DNA of 64,000 bases from an uncultured Prevotella sp. (GCA_900772835.1 CAAGSA010000071.1:10938-74937); one strand, 5' to 3'; positions 1-8,433 are shown, counted from the stretch's first letter. A program made the numbers and translations. The notes: generated from the letters alone by a model not told the origin.

Positions 1-1332
1 TCCATAATGAGCTCGCTCGACATGCTGTTCAAGAACCCCGTGCTCATCATCGCCTATTTCGCCACACTGCTCTTCATCAGCTGGCAGCTCACACTATTCA
101 CCATTCTCTTCGTGCCCATCATGGGATGGCTTATGGGCAAGGTGGGCAGAAAGCTCAAGCGCAAGTCGAAGGAGGCACAGGCTCTGTGGAGCGACACCAT
201 GAGCCAGGTGGAAGAGACACTCGGCGGACTGCGTATCATCAAGGCTTTCTGTGCCGAAAAGAAGATGAACGACAGGTTCGACCGGATAAACACCGACTAC
301 CGCAACCAGATTCTGCGCGTGAACACCCGGCAGCAGATGGCACACCCCATGAGCGAATTCCTCGGCACGGTGATGATAATCATCGTACTGTGGTTCGGCG
401 GAATACTGGTGCTCAACCAGCACGTGCTCTCCGGACCTACGTTCATCTATTATCTCGTCATCCTATACAGCATCATCAACCCTCTGAAGGATTTCTCCAA
501 GGCAGGCTACAACATACCCAAGGGACTGGCATCGATGGAGCGCGTTGACAAGATTCTGCTTGCCGAGAGCAACATCAAGGAGAAAGATGACCCACTCCAC
601 ATTGACAGCTTTGAACACACCATAGAGTTCCGCCACGTGTCGTTCCGCTACGGCGAGCAGTGGGTGCTGCGCGACATCAACCTGACGATAGAGAAAGGCA
701 GGACGATAGCACTGGTAGGGCAGAGCGGAGGCGGAAAATCCACGATGGTAGACCTCATTCCGCGCTACTACGACGTGCAGGAAGGCGAGGTGCTCATCGA
801 CGGCATCAACGTGAAGGACCTCGACATTCACGACCTGCGCCAGCTCATCGGCAACGTGAACCAGGAGGCTATCCTCTTCAACGACACATTCTTCAACAAC
901 ATATCATTCGGCGTGGAGAACGCCACACTGCAGCAAGTGGAGGAGGCGGCACGCATTGCCAACGCCCACGACTTCATCTCTGCATCGGAAAACGGCTACG
1001 ACACCAACATCGGCGACCGTGGCGGCAGACTCTCGGGCGGCCAGCGGCAGCGCGTGAGCATTGCGCGCGCCATTCTCAAGAATCCGCCCATACTAATCCT
1101 CGACGAGGCTACGTCGGCACTCGACACCGAGAGCGAACGACTGGTGCAGGACGCTCTGGAACGACTGATGAAGACACGCACCACGGTGGCGATAGCACAC
1201 CGCCTCTCCACCATCAAGAACGCCGACGAGATATGCGTGCTACACGAGGGAAGAATAGTGGAGCGCGGCACACACGAGGAACTCATCGAGAAGGACGGCT
1301 ACTACAAGAAGCTGCACGACATGCAATCATAA
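1..1332 (+). CDS. ABC exporter, MsbA/lipid-export type (5' end outside window)
   Basis: The frame is open to base 1, so this is the C-terminal part of a longer protein; family members have about 580-620 residues and 443 codons are visible. The visible N-terminal half carries hydrophobic membrane segments of an exporter transmembrane domain. An ATPase domain follows, with Walker A GQSGGGKST (about 718-744), signature LSGGQRQR, Walker B ILILDEATSALD and the switch histidine in AIAHRLST. Half-transporters of this type flip lipid A-core or other lipids across the inner membrane. A lipid A acyltransferase begins 12 bases after the stop, which supports a lipid A/LPS export role. The exact substrate is inferred. 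Confidence 0.9.
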   Translation, partial: SIMSSLDMLFKNPVLIIAYFATLLFISWQLTLFTILFVPIMGWLMGKVGRKLKRKSKEAQALWSDTMSQVEETLGGLRIIKAFCAEKKMNDRFDRINTDYRNQILRVNTRQQMAHPMSEFLGTVMIIIVLWFGGILVLNQHVLSGPTFIYYLVILYSIINPLKDFSKAGYNIPKGLASMERVDKILLAESNIKEKDDPLHIDSFEHTIEFRHVSFRYGEQWVLRDINLTIEKGRTIALVGQSGGGKSTMVDLIPRYYDVQEGEVLIDGINVKDLDIHDLRQLIGNVNQEAILFNDTFFNNISFGVENATLQQVEEAARIANAHDFISASENGYDTNIGDRGGRLSGGQRQRVSIARAILKNPPILILDEATSALDTESERLVQDALERLMKTRTTVAIAHRLSTIKNADEICVLHEGRIVERGTHEELIEKDGYYKKLHDMQS

Positions 1333-1344
1333 CAACAACCATAT

Positions 1345-2265
1345 ATGACATACAAAATCGTTTACGCACTGTTCTACGCCATATCACTGCTGCCATTCGG
1401 CGTGCTCTACCTGCTCAGCGACGCGGGTTTCCTGCTGATGTACCACATCGTGAGATACCGGCGCGGAATAGTGCGCCGCAACCTCACCACGTCGTTCCCC
1501 GAAAAGAGCGAGCAGGAGATAAAGCGGATAGAGAGGAAATTCTACCGCTGGTTCTGCGACTACTTCCTCGAAGCCGTGAAGCTGCTGTCGATAAGCGAGA
1601 AGGAGCTGCGCCGGCGCTTCAAAGTGAACAACAGCGAACAGGTGGAGCAATGCTTCCGCGAAGGACAGAACGTGGCGGCGATACTCGGCCACTACTGCAA
1701 CTGGGAATGGCTGTCGTGCGTGGGAATAGAACTGCCCAAGAACAGGATAATGGGACTTATCTACCACCCCCTGCGCAACAAGACCTTCGACGAACTCTTC
1801 AAGCGCATACGCTCCCACGAGGAGAACGGCGTGACGGTGCCGAAGAAGGACATACTGCGCTATCTCATCGACTACCGCCGCAAGGGCATCATGAACATCT
1901 TCGGCTACATCAGCGACCAGGGACCCAAGTGGCAGAACATCCATCTGTGGCTGCCGTTCCTCAACCATCCCGAGACACCAGTATTCACCGGCGGCGAAAG
2001 AATCATGCGCAAGATGAACAATGCCGTGTTCTACGTGGAGATGACGCGCCCGCGCCGAGGCTTCTACACTGCCACCTACAGGCTCATAACACGCGAGCCC
2101 GGCTCGCTGCCCGAGAACGAAATCACTCGCCGCTTCTTCCGCATGCTCGAAGAAACGATAAGGAAGGAACCAGCCTACTACCTCTGGAGCCACAACCGAT
2201 GGAAGCGCACGAAGCAGGAATACGACCGCCGCTTTGCCGGACAGAACGCCAAGCAGGGCAGCTGA
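1345..2265 (+). CDS. Lipid A biosynthesis acyltransferase (LpxL/HtrB family)
   Basis: A 306-residue protein of normal length for lysophospholipid/lipid A acyltransferases. An N-terminal hydrophobic segment (about residues 8-34) anchors it in the inner membrane. The catalytic H-x4-E motif is HYCNWE (H116, E121), and a conserved GYISDQGPK block lies further on. The family transfers an acyl chain from acyl-ACP to a lipid A precursor. The start lies 12 bases after the ABC exporter stop, so the two are probably co-transcribed and lipid A is acylated and exported by neighbouring products. Which acyl position it fills cannot be read from the sequence. Confidence 0.9.
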   Translation: MTYKIVYALFYAISLLPFGVLYLLSDAGFLLMYHIVRYRRGIVRRNLTTSFPEKSEQEIKRIERKFYRWFCDYFLEAVKLLSISEKELRRRFKVNNSEQVEQCFREGQNVAAILGHYCNWEWLSCVGIELPKNRIMGLIYHPLRNKTFDELFKRIRSHEENGVTVPKKDILRYLIDYRRKGIMNIFGYISDQGPKWQNIHLWLPFLNHPETPVFTGGERIMRKMNNAVFYVEMTRPRRGFYTATYRLITREPGSLPENEITRRFFRMLEETIRKEPAYYLWSHNRWKRTKQEYDRRFAGQNAKQGS

Positions 2266-2347
2266 CGGCAAGCGTCCTCACACATACGCGTATATATAAT
2301 GTGGGAGAACTGCCGCAAACGCATCCCACCCAACCCATACAGCAGAA

Positions 2348-3169
2348 ATGAAAATAGAGATAAACCCAAGCTACTGCACCGACGGCGGCTACACGAGAAG
2401 CTGCATAGCCGCAATACCGAAGAACTTCGAGAAGGAAGGAACAGTGATATTCTCCGGAAGGAACATGATAAAGAAGTTCAAGTTCCGCTCCGCCGACGGC
2501 TGCAGTTCGCAGAACATCATAGTGAAGCGCTACAAGCGCCCCAATTTCTTCCAGAAGATAGCCTATTCGTTCTTCTGCAAGACAAAGGCACAGAAGGCAT
2601 ACAGCAACGGTCTGGAGCTGCTGAAGCGCGGCTTTGCCACGCCAGAGAGCATAGCATACATCGAGGTGCGCCGCCTGGGTCTCATAGACTACTGCTACTA
2701 CATCTGCGGCGAGGACTACGACCATCCCATCACCGAGCGCATGAACACGCCCGAGAAGTTCGACACCGTGATGTCGGCTGAATTCGCCCATTTCGTTGCC
2801 GACCTCCAGAAGAAGGGCATACTGCACCACGACCTCAACTCCACCAACGTGCTTTTCCACCTGCGCACCGCCGACGAGAACCCCTCCGGTGGCAAGTACG
2901 CCTTCTCGCTCATCGACAACAACCGCATGAAGTTCCTGCCCGAAGACACGCTGCCCCCTGCCGCGGAGTGTATGGAGAACATCACCCGGTTCACCGGCAG
3001 GAAGGATCTCTTCTGTTTCGTGGGAGAGGAATACTGCCGCTATCTCGGCTGTCCCGACATCTCCATGGAAAAGCTGCTTACCCAGAAGCGCCGCCACGAC
3101 AGGCGCCGCACAATACGCAAAGCCATCCTCCACCTCCGCTTCAGGGACTTGCTCAAGCTTATGGACTAA
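2348..3169 (+). CDS. Lipopolysaccharide kinase-like protein (InaA/WaaP/Kdo-kinase fold)
   Basis: A 273-residue protein with a compact protein-kinase-like fold signature. The catalytic loop is HDLNSTN (residues 161-167, D162 and N167), a DFG-equivalent aspartate lies in SLIDNNRMKF (D190), and a candidate ATP-binding lysine is near residue 60. Relatives phosphorylate Kdo or core heptose of LPS. It lies 82 bases after the acyltransferase on the same strand, matching a lipid A/LPS modification set. The basic C-terminus (KRRHDRRR) fits peripheral membrane contact. Substrate is inferred; a general small-molecule kinase remains possible. Confidence 0.8.
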   Translation: MKIEINPSYCTDGGYTRSCIAAIPKNFEKEGTVIFSGRNMIKKFKFRSADGCSSQNIIVKRYKRPNFFQKIAYSFFCKTKAQKAYSNGLELLKRGFATPESIAYIEVRRLGLIDYCYYICGEDYDHPITERMNTPEKFDTVMSAEFAHFVADLQKKGILHHDLNSTNVLFHLRTADENPSGGKYAFSLIDNNRMKFLPEDTLPPAAECMENITRFTGRKDLFCFVGEEYCRYLGCPDISMEKLLTQKRRHDRRRTIRKAILHLRFRDLLKLMD

Positions 3170-3181
3170 CCCCCTACAACA

Positions 3182-3227
3182 CCTACCAAACCTACATCCC
3201 CTACCAACCCTACAACACCCCCTCAAA
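3182..3227. repeat. Degenerate CCTACCAAACCTAC-type repeat
   Basis: C/A-rich degenerate repeat between the LPS kinase stop and the terminator hairpin. The 14-mer CCTACCAAACCTAC (3182-3195) recurs twice at 21763-21776 and 21781-21794, again directly beside a perfect 16-bp hairpin. A further variant CCTACCAACCCTAC lies within the same stretch. Confidence 0.6.
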
Positions 3228-3232
3228 AACCC

Positions 3233-3271
3233 CAATATCCCCAACCGGCATCACACCGGTTGGGGATATTG
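3233..3271. terminator. Bidirectional terminator hairpin
   Basis: Perfect 16-bp inverted repeat, CAATATCCCCAACCGG (3233-3248) and its complement (3256-3271), with loop CATCACA. It sits between the convergent kinase gene (+) and LicD gene (-), so it probably ends both transcripts. There is no long T-run on either side. Confidence 0.8.
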
Positions 3272-3301
3272 CTTTATTCCCGGAGCCATCCGCTCCATCC
3301 T

Positions 3302-4144
3302 TTATTTCTCAATTTTTTTCATATACTCCCTGTATGGCAAGTGCATGTCGAGCACCCGGAAGTTCTGCGGCGGAATCTCCTTGGGCAGTTCCATATAGTT
3401 CCCGTAGCAGTAGGAGAGATAGGCGTGCGGGTCCTGCACCCCCATCAGCTTGTGTCCCTCAAAGTCTATGGGAGTCGGCTTGCCGTACACCTCCTTGGGC
3501 AGGATGCCGCGGCTTGGGTCATTGTCGTGATCGGCAACGAGCGGCGACGCGTCGTAGTCGAACTCCATCTGAATCTTGTTCAGATTCTTGTGCGCCTTGA
3601 ACTGCGACACCATCCTGTGCATCAGCTTGGTGAACACGTAGTGCAGCCCGTAGCCATGCTTCATGGGGTCCACAGTGGAGAAGTAGAGCAACTTCTTCCC
3701 CCAGCGGTAGCGCTTGTAGTGCTTGCGCTGCAATGCCTTGTCGGGCGTCATGCCGTCGAGCGGGAACACATCCACGGGTATTCCTCCCACGAAATCGAAC
3801 TGGCGGCGCAGTATGTATGTCGTCTCCTTGTCCTGTATCCTGGCGAACTGGTACGGATACATGGGGTTCTGCAGTCCGCTCACCAGTTCGTATCTCTCCG
3901 GCAGCCATTCGTTTGCGTGCTCCACGAGAATGTTGTAGTCTTTTCTTGGCAGAGCCACGTCGGCATCGTCGTCCCATGGCACGAATCCCTTGTGCCGCAC
4001 AGCTCCCAGCATGGTTCCGGCGATGAGATAGTAGTCGAGGTTGTGCTCTCTGCACACCTTGTCGATGGCGAGCAGTATGTCGAGTATATACTTCTGCATT
4101 TCCCTCGTTGTCTCGTCGCTTATTCTTTTTTTCTTGTCTGTCAT
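3302..4144 (-). CDS. LicD family phosphotransferase
   Basis: A 280-residue protein with the LicD/nucleotidyltransferase-fold motifs GTMLGAVR (residues 43-50) and WDDDADVAL (DDDAD 58-62), the metal-binding aspartates. LicD proteins move phosphocholine or another phospho-substituent from a CDP-activated donor to a glycan. It is the last gene of a minus-strand operon that also encodes a CTP-dependent transferase fusion, an aminotransferase and a CDP-glycerol-type transferase. It therefore probably adds a phospho-amino-alcohol or glycerophosphate to a surface glycan; the exact group is unknown. No signal peptide is seen, so it acts in the cytoplasm. Confidence 0.85.
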   Translation of the reverse strand: MTDKKKRISDETTREMQKYILDILLAIDKVCREHNLDYYLIAGTMLGAVRHKGFVPWDDDADVALPRKDYNILVEHANEWLPERYELVSGLQNPMYPYQFARIQDKETTYILRRQFDFVGGIPVDVFPLDGMTPDKALQRKHYKRYRWGKKLLYFSTVDPMKHGYGLHYVFTKLMHRMVSQFKAHKNLNKIQMEFDYDASPLVADHDNDPSRGILPKEVYGKPTPIDFEGHKLMGVQDPHAYLSYCYGNYMELPKEIPPQNFRVLDMHLPYREYMKKIEK

Positions 4145-4261
4145 CTGTCTTTCTTTCCTTTAACTTGACTTGATGTCGGTATTCTTTTATAGTTATCAAA
4201 CAAAATCAGTGTCGTTTCATTGCATCGCCGTGGCAGAGAAATGCGCCCGGCGCGGTGTTTT

Positions 4262-5608
4262 TCAGATGAGTGTGAGGTCGCGTCCCTCGTTGAAGTCGGA
4301 TATCATGCCCACTATGGCCTCTGATATGTCGTCGGACACGTATGAGAAGTCGCGCCCCGTGTTTATCGCCTTCAGGAAGGAGAGCAGCTCGTAGCGCAGT
4401 CCTTCTCCGTCGAGTTGGTAGAAGTATCGCTTGTTGTTCTGCGGGTTTTCGTATCTCACTTCGAAGTAGTCGGTCTTCCACCACGGTGCCGGCACGTAGA
4501 TGTATCCCTTTGTCCCCGACACCACGAGTTCTCCTTCCGACTTCACTCCCTGTCCCACTTTCAGCGATGCCACTGCGTTTGGATATATGAATGATATCTT
4601 CGTGAACGCGTCGTACTTCCGCTCCTTGTCGAGGAAGTGTGTGGTTATCTGCTTCTGCTTGCATTCCGTGCCGAGCAGCTGGAAGATGGGGAGCATTGTT
4701 GTCGGTCCCCAGGCGCAGATGCTGTTCCATTCGTAGAGGCTCTCGTGCAGGTCCTGCGTGGGGTCGAAGTCCACGAGGCTGGTACATGTGGCGTCCACTG
4801 ATATCACTTCGCCTATGATGCCGCTCTTTGCGAGCAGCTGCAGCCGGCTGTATGCCATGGAGTAGGCTGTCTTTATTGAGTCCATGAGCACGAGTTTCTT
4901 CTCCCTTGCCATGCTGCGCAGCTCCTTCCACTGGTCCACGGTCATTGCCATCGGCGATTCGCACAGCACGTGCTTGCCGCGTTCGAGCGCGCGTTTTATC
5001 TGTCCGTAGTGCTTTTCGGGTGCTGATATGATGTAGAGTGCGTCGCTGTGTTCGAGCAGTGTCTCGAACGAATCCACGTGCCTCTGCTTGTCCTTCAGCG
5101 ACTTCTGCAGATAGCGGTCGTTCAGTGTGAACACCTTGTCCACGTCCATTCCGTTCACGTATTTCGCCTCGTTCTCTATCTTGTCCAGTATGGGCGACTC
5201 GCCCACGAGCCCGAGCCTCACCTGCTGTTTCTCGGATCTTATCTCCGTGCTCGACACTCCGGTCGTGCGGTCGAGGTAGACCACGCGGCAGTAGTCTTCC
5301 AGATAGTCGAACTTTCCGCGCCAGTCGGAGCCAACGGTGAAGATGTCCACGTCGTATCGCCGTATGTCGTCGATTTTCTGTCCCACGTATTCCTCTATCA
5401 CTATCTTGTCGGCAAGCCCCGTGGCGCGCACTGCCTCCACTCGCTCCATGAGCGACTGCTGCACGTTTATCTTTCCGCGTTCGCGGTCGAAGGTGTCGGA
5501 TGTCACCCCCACTATGAGGTAGTCGCCGAGTGCCTTGGCGCGTTCCAGCAGACGTATGTGCCCGTAGTGCAACAGGTCGTACGTGCCGTATGTTATGACT
5601 TTCACCAT
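4262..5608 (-). CDS. Cytidylyltransferase (TagD-like) fused to Gfo/Idh/MocA-type oxidoreductase domain
   Basis: A 448-residue two-domain protein. Residues 1-126 match glycerol-3-phosphate cytidylyltransferases: nucleotide-binding HYGH (14-17), GSDWRGKF and RTTGVSSTEIR (114-124), equivalent to the RTxGxSTT block. From about residue 128 a Rossmann-type domain like Gfo/Idh/MocA oxidoreductases follows. Its glycine-rich loop reads GLVGES and the usual EKP catalytic motif reads ESP (217-219), so the conserved lysine is missing and the domain may be altered or inactive. The fusion implies that one protein both activates a polyol- or amino-alcohol-phosphate with CTP and makes or senses its precursor. 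Its neighbours (aminotransferase, LicD, CDP-glycerol transferase) agree. Confidence 0.85.
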   Translation of the reverse strand: MVKVITYGTYDLLHYGHIRLLERAKALGDYLIVGVTSDTFDRERGKINVQQSLMERVEAVRATGLADKIVIEEYVGQKIDDIRRYDVDIFTVGSDWRGKFDYLEDYCRVVYLDRTTGVSSTEIRSEKQQVRLGLVGESPILDKIENEAKYVNGMDVDKVFTLNDRYLQKSLKDKQRHVDSFETLLEHSDALYIISAPEKHYGQIKRALERGKHVLCESPMAMTVDQWKELRSMAREKKLVLMDSIKTAYSMAYSRLQLLAKSGIIGEVISVDATCTSLVDFDPTQDLHESLYEWNSICAWGPTTMLPIFQLLGTECKQKQITTHFLDKERKYDAFTKISFIYPNAVASLKVGQGVKSEGELVVSGTKGYIYVPAPWWKTDYFEVRYENPQNNKRYFYQLDGEGLRYELLSFLKAINTGRDFSYVSDDISEAIVGMISDFNEGRDLTLI

Positions 5609-5674
5609 ATTCTTTTCAGTATGCCAGTTGATATTCTTTTTCTGTCAGTCAGATTCTTCTCTCTTTCCCTGTCT

Positions 5675-6757
5675 CTACAGCATTCCCTTCTGCTGCAGGT
5701 CCTTCAGCGCGTCGACGAGTGTCGTGTTGTCGGCGGCGCTCAGATGGCCCAGATGGCCCACCCGGAACACTTTCTCCGCCATGTCGCCTCCGTTGGGACA
5801 TATCCAGATGCCGTATTCGTCTTTCAGCTTGAGGAATATCTCGTATGCCGAGCCGTTGAGCGGATGCAGCGGTGTGACTGCGTTCGACAGCGACTCCGAC
5901 ACTATCTCCAGCGGCATTCCCTCTATCTTGCTGCGGAAGTCGGCGGCAAGTTCCGCCATGCGCCTGTTCTCGCTTTCCACTCCTCCTGCGGCTTCTATCT
6001 CCTTGAGGCGGGCGTTTATCTGCAGCAGTATGCCCACTGCGGGCGTGAAGGGTGTCTGTCCTCGCTCGCCGTTCTTCAGCGCGTCCTTCAGATTGAAGTA
6101 CATGCTCTTCACTTCTCTGCCGTTCACTCTCTCCACTGCTCCCGGCGCGAGCACGATGACGGATATTCCCGGCGGACAGGCGAGTGCCTTCTGCGAGCCG
6201 GTTATCATCACGTCCACACCCAGTGCCTTCATGTCGAACGGGTCGGCGAGGAAGGAGCTGATGGAGTCCACCACGAGGAATATCCCGTTGCGGCGGCAGA
6301 AGCTGCTTATCATCTGTATGTCGTAGAGCACACCCGTGGATGTCTCGTCCAGATTCACGAGGAATCCGGTGTATCCCTGCCCTTCGAAGGGCTTGAGGTG
6401 GTCGGCTGTCAGTGCGCGCCCCATGCCGAGCTTTATCTCTGTGTGCGGTATGCCGTGTATCTCGCATAGCTGCACGAAGCGGTGGCCGAAGCTTCCGCCG
6501 TTCACCACGAGCACTTTGTCTTCCGGCGTAAACACGTTCATCACCACTGCCTCCATCGATGCCGTTCCGGAGCCTGTGATGAACACCACTCTGGCTTCAT
6601 CCTCTGCCTTTGCGAATTTCTTTATCAGCCGCTCGTTCTCGAACATCGTCTCGGAGAACTCTGCCGTTCTGAAGTACGGCACCTGCCCGGCGCCTATTGC
6701 CCTCACCTGGTCGCTTGCCATCACGGGGCCTACTGTAAAATTGAGCATATCCTTCAT
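5675..6757 (-). CDS. PLP-dependent class V aminotransferase (PhnW/AGXT-like)
   Basis: A 360-residue fold-type I aminotransferase. The PLP-binding region includes [10 protein letters not shown] (61-70), the aspartate in VVDSISS and the Schiff-base lysine in [11 protein letters not shown] (K190). This pattern is typical of alanine-glyoxylate and 2-aminoethylphosphonate-pyruvate transaminases. No PEP mutase or phosphonopyruvate decarboxylase lies nearby, so a phosphonate substrate is not supported here. In this operon it more likely aminates an aldehyde or ketone to give an amino-alcohol phosphate for CDP activation. It lies 66 bases upstream of the cytidylyltransferase fusion on the same strand. 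The substrate call is inference. Confidence 0.85.
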   Translation of the reverse strand: MKDMLNFTVGPVMASDQVRAIGAGQVPYFRTAEFSETMFENERLIKKFAKAEDEARVVFITGSGTASMEAVVMNVFTPEDKVLVVNGGSFGHRFVQLCEIHGIPHTEIKLGMGRALTADHLKPFEGQGYTGFLVNLDETSTGVLYDIQMISSFCRRNGIFLVVDSISSFLADPFDMKALGVDVMITGSQKALACPPGISVIVLAPGAVERVNGREVKSMYFNLKDALKNGERGQTPFTPAVGILLQINARLKEIEAAGGVESENRRMAELAADFRSKIEGMPLEIVSESLSNAVTPLHPLNGSAYEIFLKLKDEYGIWICPNGGDMAEKVFRVGHLGHLSAADNTTLVDALKDLQQKGML

Positions 6758-6849
6758 TTTTCTTTTTCCTTTCTTGCTTTTTTGTTTGAATGGTCTTTAG
6801 CCTCCTGCCGCGGCGCCGCCTGTGCTGCGGCAGCCGTGTGGCGTGGCGT

Positions 6850-7908
6850 TCAGCTCCGCTTTATCCTGCCGAAGGTCTTCACGCTGGTATACTTCCGCCA
6901 GAGGTTGAGCCTGCGCTCGCGCGGCACTCCGTGGCGGCGTATGTAGTCCTGCGCCGCGTCGAGCATGCGCCGGCACACGTTCCCGTCCAGGTAGGGGTCG
7001 TAGTTGTCCACCACCCACTGCCGCTTTTCGGCTGCCGCGGGGTCGGAGAGTGCGTGGTCGAATGCCGGTATAAGCTGCGATGGGGTGGTGATGTTCTCCC
7101 AGTAGATGTCTTTCGATATGGTGCCGAGCGTCACCACGGGGCGCGAGAGGAGCAGGAACTCGTAGATTGTCGACGAGGTGTCGCTCACGAGCACGTCGCT
7201 CATGAGCTGCCATTTGGTCACGTTCTCTCCCTTGTCAACAAACATCACATCGGGGCGCGTCTCTGCCCACTGGCGGTATTCGTCCACCCACTCCTGCTGC
7301 GTGAGCGGATGGAACTTCATCACGACCAGCGCGTCACGCTCCCGGGCGAGCCTGCCCAGCTCTTCCTTGATATAGGGGAGGGATGTCAGCTTCGGCGAGA
7401 AAGTGGGGGCGTAGAGCACTATGCGGCTCTTGCCCGTGGCGTCGAGCAGCCTGCGGCGCTCGTCGTCGTAGTCGTGCAGGTGCTGCTTTATCCAGTCCTG
7501 CTTGGGCCATCCGGTCTCCACCACTTCGAAGTCACCGTATTTCCGCGCGAGCTGCCTGAAGTGCGAGGTGAAGTAGGGGCCCTGCGTGAAGTATGTGTCG
7601 AAGTAGCGGCGTATCACCCAATGGTCTTTCTTTTCGGCGGCATAGCCGTGGAACACCTGTATCTTCACTCCCGGCAGATAGTAGGGCACTATGTTTCCGG
7701 GCACGAAGATAGCTTCCGGGTTGAAGTCGTACACCTCCTGTATGGAATCTGTCCATCTCACCGTCCGGGCATACTCGAAGCTGCCTATCTTGGGTGTGTG
7801 TACATACCACAGCACGTCGTGCGGCAGCTTGCCGCTTTCCACGTATACCTGTATGGGATTAAGTATGTCAATGGCATACTTATTCTCACAGAACAAGACT
7901 ATTCTCAT
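6850..7908 (-). CDS. CDP-glycerol:poly(glycerophosphate) glycerophosphotransferase family protein
   Basis: A 352-residue soluble GT-B-like transferase. Recognisable blocks include the LYAPTFSP segment and the donor-site motif SDTSSTIYEFLLLSRPVV (about residues 236-253), typical of TagB/TagF-type Glyphos_transf enzymes. Gram-negative relatives add glycerophosphate-like groups during capsule or O-antigen assembly. It is the first gene of the minus-strand operon, with a TACCTTTG -7 box about 31 bases upstream of its start. With the downstream cytidylyltransferase it forms a donor-synthesis and transfer pair; a donor other than CDP-glycerol is possible. Confidence 0.85.
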   Translation of the reverse strand: MRIVLFCENKYAIDILNPIQVYVESGKLPHDVLWYVHTPKIGSFEYARTVRWTDSIQEVYDFNPEAIFVPGNIVPYYLPGVKIQVFHGYAAEKKDHWVIRRYFDTYFTQGPYFTSHFRQLARKYGDFEVVETGWPKQDWIKQHLHDYDDERRRLLDATGKSRIVLYAPTFSPKLTSLPYIKEELGRLARERDALVVMKFHPLTQQEWVDEYRQWAETRPDVMFVDKGENVTKWQLMSDVLVSDTSSTIYEFLLLSRPVVTLGTISKDIYWENITTPSQLIPAFDHALSDPAAAEKRQWVVDNYDPYLDGNVCRRMLDAAQDYIRRHGVPRERRLNLWRKYTSVKTFGRIKRS

Positions 7909-7938
7909 TAATTTCTATTTTCCAGTTGCTTTATGCTG

Positions 7939-7946
7939 CAAAGGTA
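7939..7946 (-). promoter_or_regulatory. -7 box of the CDP-glycan operon
   Basis: The minus strand reads TACCTTTGCAGC, matching the Bacteroidetes -7 consensus TAnnTTTG. Transcription would start near 7932, giving a leader of about 24 bases before the start at 7908. No clear -33 TTTG is seen at the usual distance. Confidence 0.6.
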
Positions 7947-8093
7947 CAATAAATATAGAGGAGAGAAAAGGAATTGTAACTGTTTTTTAACTTTGTCAAG
8001 TTTTTTGACGCCCATCCGGGCTTTATCCCCCGTCTCCGCCTGCCGCCAAGCGCAATGGCTCCGCCCTTTCCGTCCAGAACCTGCTCCGGAAGT

Positions 8094-8222
8094 GCGGCGG
8101 ATGCTCCGGTATTCTATGTTGCGTGGCTTGGAACGTACGTTGCACGCCTTGGAATGTACGTTCCAAACCACGCAATTTACATTCCAAGCCACGCAATATA
8201 GAAATACGGGGCATCCGCGGCG
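8094..8222. repeat. Long imperfect inverted repeat built from 21-bp units
   Basis: Two arms of about 60 bases are near-complementary. TTGCGTGGCTTGGAA (8119-8133) is perfectly matched by TTCCAAGCCACGCAA (8182-8196), and the flanks (GCGGATGC...ATTCTAT and ATAGAAAT...GCATCCGC) also pair. Unit starts fall at 8119, 8140, 8161 and 8182, a 21-bp step, with orientation switching at the centre. It lies in the divergent space between the CDP-glycan operon and SusC, with no coding potential that I trust. Confidence 0.75.
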
Positions 8223-8248
8223 GATTAACGCCACAGCCGGCCGAGTAC

Positions 8249-8336
8249 TGTGCAAACGTTTGGATGAAACGAGAAGAATTTCATCTACCTTCTCTCGAAT
8301 TGCCAGGGCGAGGAATGTGCAAACGTTTGGATGAAA
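8249..8336. promoter_or_regulatory. Pair of palindromic operator-like sites upstream of SusC
   Basis: A 21-base direct repeat occurs at 8249-8269 and 8316-8336, 67 bases apart. Each copy contains the perfect palindrome CAAACGTTTG (8253-8262, 8320-8329), which resembles LacI/CcpA-type operators. The pair lies about 90-175 bases upstream of the SusC -7 box. Between the copies GATGAAA and TTTCATC form a further inverted pair. Function is inferred. Confidence 0.5.
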
Positions 8337-8425
8337 AACACACGGAAAAACACAAAAAGGAACATAAATTAAATGTAATAGAACATTTTTTCCTTGATTT
8401 ATGGTAATGTTTTGGAAATTTAAAC

Positions 8426-8433
8426 TATATTTG
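8426..8433 (+). promoter_or_regulatory. -7 box of the first SusC/SusD operon
   Basis: TATATTTG matches TAnnTTTG; the predicted start is near 8440, giving a leader of about 74 bases before the ATG at 8514. A TTTG lies at 8411-8414, closer than usual, so the -33 element is uncertain. Confidence 0.55.

Noticed and set aside
660..2351. 563-residue ORF across the ABC exporter and acyltransferase
   Set aside because: Alternate-frame shadow with Arg/His-rich composition; both real genes show intact family motifs in their own frames.
5675..6757. Phosphonate (2-aminoethylphosphonate) biosynthesis
   Set aside because: The aminotransferase resembles PhnW, but no PEP mutase or phosphonopyruvate decarboxylase is seen nearby, so the phosphonate call is not supported.
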